A stretch of DNA of 64,000 nucleotides from Argopecten irradians (lineage: Eukaryota; Mollusca; Bivalvia; Pectinida; Pectinidae). The stretch is from the NCBI RefSeq assembly GCF_041381155.1, contig NC_091137.1, positions 25,713,351 to 25,777,350 of the forward strand. The letters run 5' to 3'. Positions 44,201-55,500 of the stretch are shown here, in pieces; position 1 is the stretch's first letter; the number at the start of each line of letters is the position of its first letter. The notes below the pieces were generated by a model that saw nothing but the letters and a program-made list of their open reading frames with translations, had not been told where the DNA came from and did not search any database. Position numbers and translations under genes: made by a program.

Positions 44201-44970
44201 GGTGTTTGCGGTGAACCAATAAATTGCTTAATCTTGAAAGTAAATACTGGAATAATTGGGTCCATGATAATACAGTTGAACAGTTTGATTACAAGATCTT
44301 TAATCATATTCATGTTTTATTTCATAATAAGTTTTTATTTTTGTGAAATTCAGAAATGATGCATTATCACAGCTAATTACTTTGCAGAACTATTGTATAA
44401 ATAAAACAAAGAAGAATGTTCATAATTAAGAAAACAATGAGACATATATATTTTTATACATTAATTATCTCCAATACTACATAGGGGTTTTCTGTTTATA
44501 AATATTTGTTTTCATAATACAGAGTCGGTAGGGTGTAGTGTAATCAGAAGCTGTGTTTAGTAAATATCATCCTGTCTACATAATGTAATACAGACCAATA
44601 CTTGGTTTTGTAATCACATAAAGAGTAGGGGTTGGGTTGTTAAAAGTTATGAAATCTCCGTCATCACGTTTTCGACACAAGGAAGTTTAACGGTATTGAA
44701 TTGTTTCAAAACACATACTCGCGGAAATGAGGGGTGTCAATTTGCATGGGTCCTCAGATGGCCATGACCAATATATTTTTTTGCTTACCAATACATGGGC
44801 TGATGTCATAATACAATATAAAATAAGTTTAAGTCAAAGTCTCTGTTGATTAATAAGGGATTATCAGAGTGGTCATTTTCTATTTTGTCCGATTTAATGA
44901 AACTAAACAGTGAGTTACATAATGTATTTGCTCCTAATTATTATGCATTGATATGTGCAACATAAAAACT
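41211..44970. other. Gene-free stretch with one diverged duplication
   Basis: 42335-42425 and 42760-42850 share GGGAGCA, CGACxGT and ACTGTCATGGAGTTGCT, a diverged direct duplication about 420 bp apart. No open frame of interest runs through either copy. Nothing else recognised. Confidence 0.4.
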
Positions 44971-44974
44971 TTAA

Positions 44975-45175
44975 CGTTATATGTGCCGTAACTGAGAGAA
45001 CCTTTTGATATGTTATTTTGTCTTCAGTAATCTATTAAAATCTATCTAGTTTGATGAATAAAGCTGTACAAATCATTCAAATGGACAGCTAAACATATGA
45101 TGCCTTATAAACGTTATAAAATATATTGAAAGCTTCTCTTGACTCGTGAGTATGAAAAGTACGGCACCCAAATCT
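44975..45175. mobile_element. TTAA-flanked MITE, family C, short copy
   Basis: Flanked by TTAA at 44971-44974 and 45176-45179. The left end CGTTATATGTGCCGTAACT matches copy 1, and the right end reads TACGGCACCCAAATCT. About 200 bp, with an internal deletion relative to 39633-40147. Confidence 0.6.
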
Positions 45176-45609
45176 TTAAGATTTAATTATGTATTTTCTC
45201 CCTTTGACAGACACTTATTAGAAAACAAAACAAATAAAAATCAAAGGTATCTCATTGCTAATTTGTAAAATGACAATTAAAGAAAACAGAAAGTATGTTT
45301 GGTGACTAAAATACTAAACTTATAAATGTCAATACGAATAACGTAGTACATGTATACATTATGCTATGTCGTATTAAGCATTGCTTTTGAACATTATGAA
45401 CATAGGAAAAGAATGTAATGAATTGGATGGAACATGGATGTGGGATGTAGGGGGAGGGGGATGGAGTTTCAACTTTTGACATTAAAAAGAAGAGCAGTAA
45501 GTGTTTGGTTACATATATGGTAGATATTGAAATGTTGATTATATTGTGTTATACTACACATATAAAATGTAATGTTAAAAAATTATGCTTATCATTTAGA
45601 ATACAACTG

Positions 45610-45700
45610 CTGCGTAAAGGTTCTGTATGCTTATATATAATGTACCAATGACATCACCTTGCGGTATCCCTTCGGATAGTTGAAAAATATTTTGCCTTTA
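45610..45700 (-). pseudogene. LINE reverse-transcriptase remnant (EGIPQGD)
   Basis: One minus-strand frame reads LSEGIPQGDVIGTLYI, close to the RT motif xGIPQGDxxSPxLF. A stop lies about ten codons upstream and the matching upstream sequence sits in another frame, so the copy is broken. It differs from the remnant at 5232-5501 and is probably from another insertion. Confidence 0.45.
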
Positions 45701-48349
45701 ATCTGTCGACCAATTTCAAGATGACCTGTTTTAATTACCTGCCAGATAATGAATCTAACGTTATACGCGGTTGATGTGTGATACGTGTTTTAACAAACTA
45801 AGTTTCACGTAATTAACTAAACTATACCAAACTGGGATTTCATTAACAAAAAAATAGATAAATACAGCACTCGTTTGACCATTGAACAGGATGTCGAGGA
45901 ATTAGTGACCTAAGAGCAGGATACTAAAATATTCTCTCAGTACAACAATTAAATGTGTTTTTACCATTTTACCATTCATTAAAATCATTCTCTGGATATT
46001 TTCCATTTTGTATTTCAAAATCGAAATACAGAAAACAGTTTGGTGATTTCAACATATCAAGTTTAAATTTGAAAGGAAATTAGCGTATATTGAGAATTTA
46101 GGATACTAGTACGATAAAGATTCTACGTTTTGGAATGCACTATTTTTGAAATTCAGATGTCAGATAAAAATGGATATTGGTTAAAGCTCATCTTTGTTTT
46201 ATGAAGGTACACATTGCCGATTGTTAATATAAAACCACTTACATGTAACTATGATAAATATTTAAAAAGAAATATCCTAACATCCGAGCCTTTGAAAAGT
46301 GTTTTACCATCTTTAAAGTCTTCTGAGAAAATAATATGTGAAAAGATTATATCTTACCGCATGCTTGAAAATGGATCAACATGCCAAATACTTAAAGCAA
46401 ACCAAAAATATTTTGTACTATTACATGTACTGTCGTAATAACCACACCTGGACATTCACAACTGAAGACGAGTGAGTGCGACAGCAGATGTTAATATACC
46501 TTTACTTATTTAACGATATATAAAAGATAAATTGAGTAGCTCCCAACTTTTTTCCAAAACCCTCACTCAGCTGTGAGTTAGTCTTTCGAACTAACACACT
46601 CCTGGAATCTAGCACACACCCGGACTCGGCTATTTCTGTTAAACCAATCAGATTTGAGATGGACGGGACTTGTTTCTGATCACGCAGTCAGTTGCCAGGC
46701 GACGTAACAATTGGGCGGAACTAGTTTCCGATCACACCATCTCCGTTGACGTAATCAAATGACGTTAGTACTGAAACTGTTACCGAGCACGTCGTCATGT
46801 TTATCTTGTAAATGAGAGGTTTTTGATATATGTAATGAGTTCAGAGGGCAATACCTTTTATATGTACATGTACGTACATTTGTTGTGTACATTTTAGGCT
46901 ACCTTAAAGTCGTTAACAACAACACATGTAGAATCGAATAACGGTACAAAGTAAACTTTATGACATCGGTCTCTGTAAACCATCCGGAGACGAGTGAAAG
47001 TTTTCACTACACAATTTGCCTTGCCCATGGGAGGGAACTCGAGTTATGGTACTGATCACTCGATACTGACGCCGATATATCAATCTCATGTTGTCTGTTT
47101 TTCGTTAATGCAACCATCAACCCTAGACGGTACTCATCAGTTGTAATCTGTTGTATGATAATGTTAGCGCGGTTTGATAAAATAACTGGGTCCATTTTGT
47201 GTATGCAAATGTTTATTTTTTTTGTATATATATTTCTTTTCACTTTGATTTAATTTTTTAGCATAAAAGATATTTACAAATAAATAAAAAAAGACAAAAC
47301 ATAACTATTAAATGTATTATGACCACATAAACAACAATAAACACATTGTATAGCATGCTGATCCGGTATAGAAAAATAAAAGCAAAAGACTGATACATTC
47401 CAATGATTGAATTATTTGAAAACCTTTAATATTTTTTTCTTTGAGTTATGTATATAGTATGAACTTTTGACATTTTAATGTGTTCTGAAAAAATAGAACT
47501 TGTAAGGGGAGGTATCTCTAATTGCTTTTTATCAGCAGCTATACATGTATAGAAAAAATCTGTTACATATAACATATACACTACACAAACAAAAAGAGTT
47601 TTATTAATAGAAACCTATAACCAGTATCAACATATGAAGCACAAATGTATATGCAAAAGGTATTTCTTATGAAGAATCAGAAAATTATGAGGAAAGTGAG
47701 TTTAACGACAATAATTCTTTTTCCCAAAAATAGAATTGCCACTAGATCTAGTTCTATAATTTCATCAATTGTTGACAGTGAGTTTTAATCTCACTGCAAT
47801 CATGACATTTATGATAATTTTTGTTTCTACATACATATTTTTGTTTCTATCTTACATAAATTATATGTATGACATTTTTTTATTCTATCTTACATAAATT
47901 GTATGCATGATAATTTTAGTTTCTATCATACATAAATTGTATTTGTTGTAATTCCTTACTTCATGTTTTGTAAGTTATTATTTAGGGGGACATTATAAGA
48001 CGTTCTTTGGTTTTATTTTTTGGTTTTCAAGCTTTAAATGGTATTTTAATTAATGCCAGGAAAAATAAATTATAATGATCTAAATCAATGAATAAAGGGG
48101 ATATAAAACTGGCTTTTTAAATTTACGGTGTATATCTATAAACTTAATTTTATCCATGGCATCAAAGGTGTTTGGCTCGATTTGAATCGTGATGTGATAA
48201 CCGACTGTTGGTGGACTACAATTACATGTACATTGTTCTTATGGAAATTTCCAGTACTCACATACCAAATGATATCTAAAAGTGAATCAATTTTTCCGGC
48301 GACTTCACTTCGCGTTTTCAGGTTTAATGACTTTCTCTCATACCTACAC
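45701..48349. other. Gene-free stretch
   Basis: A 74-codon frame at 46214-46438 has no recognisable content. 46640-46760 contains a short diverged duplication (GTTTCTGATCACGCAGTC and GTTTCCGATCACACCATC). No exon called. Confidence 0.35.
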
Positions 48350-49140
48350 ATGTATTACTGGCTGGTTTAGGGCAACATAATTCTGTCACCTGAGGCTACT
48401 TTTCATACCTACACGTGTGATACTGGCTGGTCTAGGGCAATGCAATCATGTCGCCTGAAGCTACCTCTCAAACTTACACGTGTAATACTGGCTGGTCTAG
48501 GGCAATTCACTCGTGTCGCCTGAAGCTACCCTCATACCTACACGTGTAATACTGGCTGGTCTGGGGCAATACACTCATGTCGCCTGAAGCTATCTCTCAT
48601 GCCTACGAAATACAGCCATGTTGCCTGAAGCTACCTCTCATACATACACGTGTAATACTGACTGGTCTAGGGCAATACACTTATGCTGCCTGAAGCTACC
48701 TCTCATACCTACACGTGTAATTCTAGCTGGTCTAGGGCAATACACTCATGTCGCCTGAAGCTACCTCTCATACATACACGTGTAATACTGGAATACTGGT
48801 CTAGGGCAATACACTCATGTCGTTTGAAGCTACCTCTCATACCTCAACGTGTAAATCGGGCTGGTCTGGGGCAATACACTCATGTCGTCTGAAGCTATCT
48901 CTCATACCTACACGTGTAATTCTGGCTGGTCTGGGGCAATACACTCTTGTCGCCTGAAGCTACCTTTCATACATACACGTGTAATACTGAATGGTCTAGG
49001 GCAATACACTCATGTCGCCTGAAGCTACCTCTCATACCTAAACGTGTAATACTGGCTGGTCTAGGGGAATTCATTCGTGTCGCCTGAAGCTACCCTCATA
49101 CCTACACGTAAAATACTGGCTGGTCTAGGGCAATATACTC
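48350..49140 (+). repeat. 65-bp satellite, about 12 copies, 3' of the decarboxylase gene
   Basis: Unit: CTGGCTGGTCTAGGGCAATA, CACTCATGTCGCCTGAAGCT, then ACCTCTCATACCTACACGTG and TAATA. Copies are moderately diverged and some carry deletions (for example the short unit at 48600-48620). It ends about 250 bases beyond the decarboxylase stop codon, so part may fall in the 3' UTR. Dispersed single relatives occur at 16895-16990 and 58270-58372. Confidence 0.92.
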
Positions 49141-49386
49141 TTTTGTGATCTTCGAGTAGGAATACCACTATCCTTCATATTAAAACATGAAACAGTCTTA
49201 TATTATTTTATGGCCATTAATGTCGCGATTTGTAAAACGTTTTCGCGGTTTCGTATCTCCCATGCAAATTAATTTACAGTACATTAGTATTGTAATTAAG
49301 GCATTGATAATATACAACTAATGTAAATGGTTAGTATTGCTATAAATTGTCCATAAAGATGTTAGCATCTAAGGTAAATCTAAACA

Positions 49387-49560
49387 TTACATATTCTGTC
49401 CAATCCTGTCTATGATATTGATTACGGTCGTCATGTCCTCCCGCGTGATGTCCAGATTGGACAACACCAACCGGAAGAAGTTGACATGATCCCCCAAAGG
49501 CTGGTAGTTCACCATCATTGTACCCTCTCTTACCATCTGTTGTTTCATTGCAGGAACAAC
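49387..49560 (-). CDS. Decarboxylase, last exon
   Basis: The acceptor is ATTTTTTCTAG|GTT. Encodes VVPAMKQQMVREGTMMVNYQ, PLGDHVNFFRLVLSN and ends IIDRIGQNM-TAA. This is the small C-terminal domain of group II decarboxylases; the family normally ends in a similar E/D-x-L/I-G-Q-D/N-L/M. Confidence 0.93.
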   Translation of the reverse strand, partial: VVPAMKQQMVREGTMMVNYQPLGDHVNFFRLVLSNLDITREDMTTVINIIDRIGQNM

Positions 49561-52500
49561 CTAGAAAAAATAATAGATGGTTGAAATTCTTAATTTGAAC
49601 TTAAACTCCATGAAATACTATATCGCAAAAGAGAAACTAAATTAATTTATTATTTTCACATAGCACGTAAAGAATCTAGGCATTTGACTTATACATAAAT
49701 ATGTACTGACACCACTCAAACCATTCCAACGCCCCCTTCGTTAAAGCCACACTATACGTAACTATCAACAAAAAAACAAGTTAGATTCGACACCGATATT
49801 GTAAGTATTTGTAGATGTACAATCTAGTAGAAATTAAGTTATATCAAAGAATATTTATAATGATTTCTTAATAACTGGTATAGCAGTTGTTGAAAGTCGA
49901 TACTTGTTAACATGAATTCATCTTAAACTGGTCACCATAGAAGTTACGATTATTGCCGAATGGAAGTCGGAAAGTTCATGACCCGTGCTCGGAGAGTTCG
50001 AACAGACGTTACTTAGTTAAGATAGTCACATGACGTTCTCGGCAACGACGTTACAATGTCGGTTAACTTCGGTTTGTTTGACTAAGTGGGATCCACCTAG
50101 CGATGTTCAATATTTATTTGATTTTTATCAAAAGTTTCCGAATCATTATCGCTCATCTTGTCTTCGATTTAGTCCTGTCCCTGCATGCTTTACAACAGGA
50201 TTTTTTTTCAACACTCTTCTAAATCATGGAAAAATAAGACAGATACGGATATTGGGACTTTTATCTAACAGGATATCTAACGGTTTTAACTGGACCAAGA
50301 TGATCACTGTTGATGCACTCAGACCAATTACCTTTGATAAACGTAGTCTCCAATCATCGTTTTCCTCTTCATTGCGCATACTTTGCGGAATGTACCAGAA
50401 GCAAATATTGGTAAACTCAGGCTACAATATAATGGATGATAAAGTATTACATAAATTATTAATCTTAGTCGATAGTATCTAAGAATTGATAGTATATATG
50501 ATTTTTTACTTCTCTCTACTAGGTTGGTTGGTTGCTTTGGCCTCACTTTCTATTGACCATTAGGTCGACATCCGCTGTATACAATGCCACCAAAGACACC
50601 GTACAGCACATCCCACATTTTAATGATGCTGTGTCGAGAGAGATATTTGAAAGAAGAACGTCAGTAGGGAAAAAGAGGAAAGATAATATCCTAAATTACT
50701 CGCCTTTTAGCTGTAGGTTTAAATTCTCATTAGAGGGATGGGGTTGTTTACATAATTCACTGATAAAAGTTGATCAGGTGTCGATTTCATTTCATGAACA
50801 ATGGTCCTCGTTTTATTTCTGAATACACTTAGGGTTTGTATAAAACTGGGTACTACAGTTGTGTTAACGGGCAATCTAAGTAAATCAGATCAGCAAATGG
50901 AAGTGTGATAGATATATAAACCTGGTGCTATGTCAATTATATCAAGGTAATGAAATCATGTCGGCGGAGTAATTGTTGTAGATTCTAATCTATTATTTGC
51001 TGCAGTCAATTGAATCCTTTTAGATTTGATAACAGAATTGTTTCGATTGTTTTACCAAGTTTTCAAAACAATAAAAATGCATTACCTGAGTAAGAAGGCG
51101 AAAACCTTCCTTGTCTTTTATTGTATTTGCAAAGAATCTGTAATCAAAATGCAATAACAGTTGTAAACATGTAGTTTCACAAAAATGAGGTCTTGTCTTC
51201 AGATAAATATAAATAAATAAATCTTGACGTATTGCATAGTATTAAATATTAATTTTACTTCATACCCCGATCATTCTGATCACAATAAACTAACGGCATT
51301 TATGATCATTTTCAATTTTAAAAAGTGTTCTCGTTATTTTTCGTAACTTTTATAATAATTTATGATTTGCTATTGTACAAAAATGTTCAACTTAATTATG
51401 GGTATTGATATCTTGTCTTAACTAGATGCTTCAATTAACACAACATAGTCATGTGTATTAGTTAAGAAAGGACTAGTATACCTGGCACAATCCAGGGCAT
51501 TGTCTACATCCTGTTCCAGCCGATTATCTCCCTTTGACTTCCACATGACCCAGAGTTTGAGAACGTCTACCTTGCGTCCACACTGGATAGATTTGTCACC
51601 TAGGTCATACGTGGAGTCATAAAATTTGTCTGGTTGGAATAGATACTCCGCTCTCGCAGAATGGCTCCTCTCCAACAGATCCTGTCGTCAGATAAACAAC
51701 GTTTGATTAATTCTGGATACTGATAACCAACTCTCTTTTGCATGCGATTTATTTCCGCGAATTTTGCGATTCCAGAAAAATTATCGCCGCGAGTCAATAT
51801 CCACTACAATTCATTCATTATTAAATAAATAGAGGTTACACAACGAGTGGCTGTTGGATATGGAATTTATTCCACACGAGTGAGTTATTTTTTAAAATTT
51901 ACAAAAGACACGAGCTTTAGCGAGTAGTGTCTTTTGTAACTTTTAAAAAATAACTTACGAGTGTGGAATAAATTCCATATCCAACAACCACGAGTCGTGT
52001 GACATGTTTCTACCACATATTATATCAGCTTTTAGCCGATAGAAATACGACGAGGATAAGTACGCTATTCAACAGCAGTTTTGGCGTCAAGCGGCGATCA
52101 CAGCATAGCATGATGTCACTCGATTATTGATGACGTTGACAAATGATGACACGACACTCAGAAAGACGTTGTTCGGTCAAAGTTACCGTGTCAGCCAATC
52201 AGAATGCGTACAGAGTTTATACCACGTGTGGTATAAACAAATTGTTAATCAACAGCTGCATCGTTTATTTGATACCCTGAGAGTTAAATAACACTGACTA
52301 TTGTGGTAGAAAAGGTATTTCTATTCAATTTTAAATCAACGAAACAAAATCACTGAAATTTACTAGCTGCGAATGACAATTGGTTAACATTATGGGGGTT
52401 AAGAGAGTATTATTGTATTAAACAGGTTTACAGAAATTGAATAACTGAAGTAAGAGTTATCTACCTTATGCCTTGTAAGAAACACAGAACATTGATTGAG

Positions 52501-55500
52501 AGCACCCATCATTTTATGAGGGTTCCACGTCAAGGAGTCTGCTCTGAAAAAATAATATAGACATAATGAAGGCCATTCCAAAGTGTATGCTTGATTTAAC
52601 TAACGTCCTATCAACAGCCATGGTCATGTAAGGACTACCTCCCATGTTTGCGGTGTGTTGAGTGTATGAAGTATGAGGTGCGTGTTTAGTGATATATTCG
52701 TTTGGTGTCTTCTTGGAACTCTTGCGAAGTCTCAAGTGGCCTTTTCTAATCGCCGTTTGTCCGTTGTCGTGCGTCGTGTGTTCGTTAACAACTTACACTT
52801 TCGACTTCTTCTCCAAAACTGCTGACACAATTTCAATGTTTTGCACAAACCTTCTAAGGCATTATCAAAATTGTGAACAGGGGACTGTGGGAGCGGCCTA
52901 AAGAGTCAAATTGGTTAAAATTAAAAATAAAATCATATAGATTGTAAGGTCTCAATGCCCTCTACCACAAGTATGAATTTCATGGTTCTGGGGTTACAGA
53001 TTTTCCCCTGGGGAGGGGGTCAAATTTACTATATTTTACATAGGATAACTTATTTATGAGTAAAATATTTCCTCAATTTACATAAGAAATGATTCCAACT
53101 TGGTTAGAGTTATTCGTCTATATTTACATTCTGAGTGATTCGTCACTATATGAATCAACCAACTGACGAAAACAAACATTTGCCTATGAAAACACTATGA
53201 ATACACTATGAATAAAACGATTCTCGTAAAACAATCAGCTGATTTCATCACGCCAGTTTCATATCAATAAACAAATAGTCAACCACAGTATTTTGATGTA
53301 TAATCTCTAATGTGTTGTTTCTTGATATAGAATCAACAAAGGTTTACAATAATAAGTCAACCAAATCTTATTTTGACTATATTTCTTGTTTATCGTTTTT
53401 CATTTGAAAAAAAAGGTCGACTGGAAGGCGGAAGATTGAAAAAGCGACGCTGTGGAACGACTTTGTCATCCAGCTTTCCATTAATCTCGTTTCTTGTTGT
53501 TTATGGGTGTCATCACATTTAATATAATTTAATAACCTTTCATTAATTTTTATTTTCATAATAATCTTTCAATAATTTTTATTTTCATAAATTATTCTAA
53601 TGTAAATATATGGATTGAATATATTTTTCTAAATTCCATAGCGGCTATGCATAGCAGAAACTATCTACATATCTTCCGAAATTAGAAAAATACATTCAAT
53701 GCCTATGGGATAGCATTTTATCTTCATATTCATATAGTTTCTGGCTGATGGGACAAAGAGGCGGGGCCAAAAGGGGTAAAATTGCATATGGCTAAAATTA
53801 AAAAAAAACTCTTAACCACGCGCAGATAAGCTAGTACCAGATACTCGTACTCTTCAAAGATTGAAGGGTATCGAAGCCCTCTACAAAAACTGTAAATTTC
53901 ATTGCCTAGGTATCAGATTTTCCCCTTTGGAGGTGGTCAAATACTATACTTTATATAGGGAAAACACATTTATGAATATCATTTGCTCAATTCTCATAGG
54001 AAATGAGTCAAACATGGTTAGCATTATTGATCGGAGACAGCATTTTAACATCACATCAATATAGGTGCTGGCTGACACCCACGGGCCAGAGGGGCGGGGC
54101 CAAAAAAAGGCTGAAACTTCAAAAATCTTATTTTAAATTCGAAAGGTCTTAAGGCCCTCTCCAAAATTGTGAATTTCGGGGGTCTCAGATTTTCACCTGA
54201 GAATGCGGTAAAATGTTCTATAGTTTATACAAGGAAAACACATTTATGAGCATTATTTGCTCAAAATTCATTTTAGAACTTTAAGAGGTGTAATGGAATC
54301 AAATACTCTCCACACAAAATGTAGATTGAAAGGTTAAATTGATGTAATCACTTACTGACTTTAAGAGCCTAATGGTCCCAATATTGAATCCAAACTCAGG
54401 TGATTATTAATGTCCATGGGCCTCTTGTTATAGTGCTATATTACTGAAGCAACACACCCTATCCGGTGACATTATACTGACGAATCAGTCGTCCCACTCA
54501 TTTAAATGAATGTTTATTACTTCTACAAATATACTTCAAAAGGGACTGGCTTCACCCAGCATAACAGCAACACTGACATGAATTAGTCATTTCTGATAAT
54601 AACAAAGAGAGTGTAACTTTACTATGGAGCTGTAAAGAAATAAAAATATTACCCTGCCTATATAACTAATCGAAGGTATTTTGAATTTATTCAAAACTTT
54701 AATATTGTACCTTTCAACACCAGACATAAGTGTTTTATGTTTCTTTGACAACAGAACTGCACCACCCCAAGCTGCATCAACGTGCATCCAAAGTTTGTAT
54801 TTTTCACAAATATCAGCTACTTCGTTTAGGGGATCAAACGCTCCTATGACAGTGGTTCCAGAGGTGGCAACAACGCATAATGGTTCCTCGCCCTTGAAAA
54901 AGTTAGAATTTGCATTGAGATGATGACATTTTATTTTTCGAGCAGTTAAATCATACAAATCATACGTAAGTGTCCATTCAATACCTTAGATTTTAGTGTT
55001 TGGATTTTCTGCTCTAGGTCTGTTGTAGACATCCTGCCTTTAGAGTCACATTTCACGAGGACGACATTTTTCATTCCGAAGCCAAGAAACGCTGCTCCTT
55101 TCTTAACACTAAAGTGTGCCTGTAATGAAATGTAATGATGAGTGGCAATACGTATATACATATCCACGAGTTCACATTAGTAATGGTAAAGCCATTAAGA
55201 CGGAACATCATCTTGAGTACACAAATGTAATGATTCTTAAAACTTTACACTTTGCAAAGGATAATATATTTTTTGTTGTGTGTGTATGTGATGCATGGTG
55301 GTAATTGTGTGTGTGAGTGTGTGTGAACTAACATGTAGTTAGTTTTCGGAGGCTGTGGTATGGCGGCGTGTGGATGGCGTGTGGTATGTATTGGGAGGCT
55401 GCGGTATGGCTGTGTGTGAATGTTATGTGGTATGTTTTCGGAGGCTGCAATATGACGATGTGTGGATGTCATGTGGTAAGGTTTGGGAGGCTGTGGTATG

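Noticed and set aside
46214..46438. 74-codon plus-strand frame as an exon
   Set aside because: No recognisable family and no convincing flanking splice pattern in AT-rich DNA.
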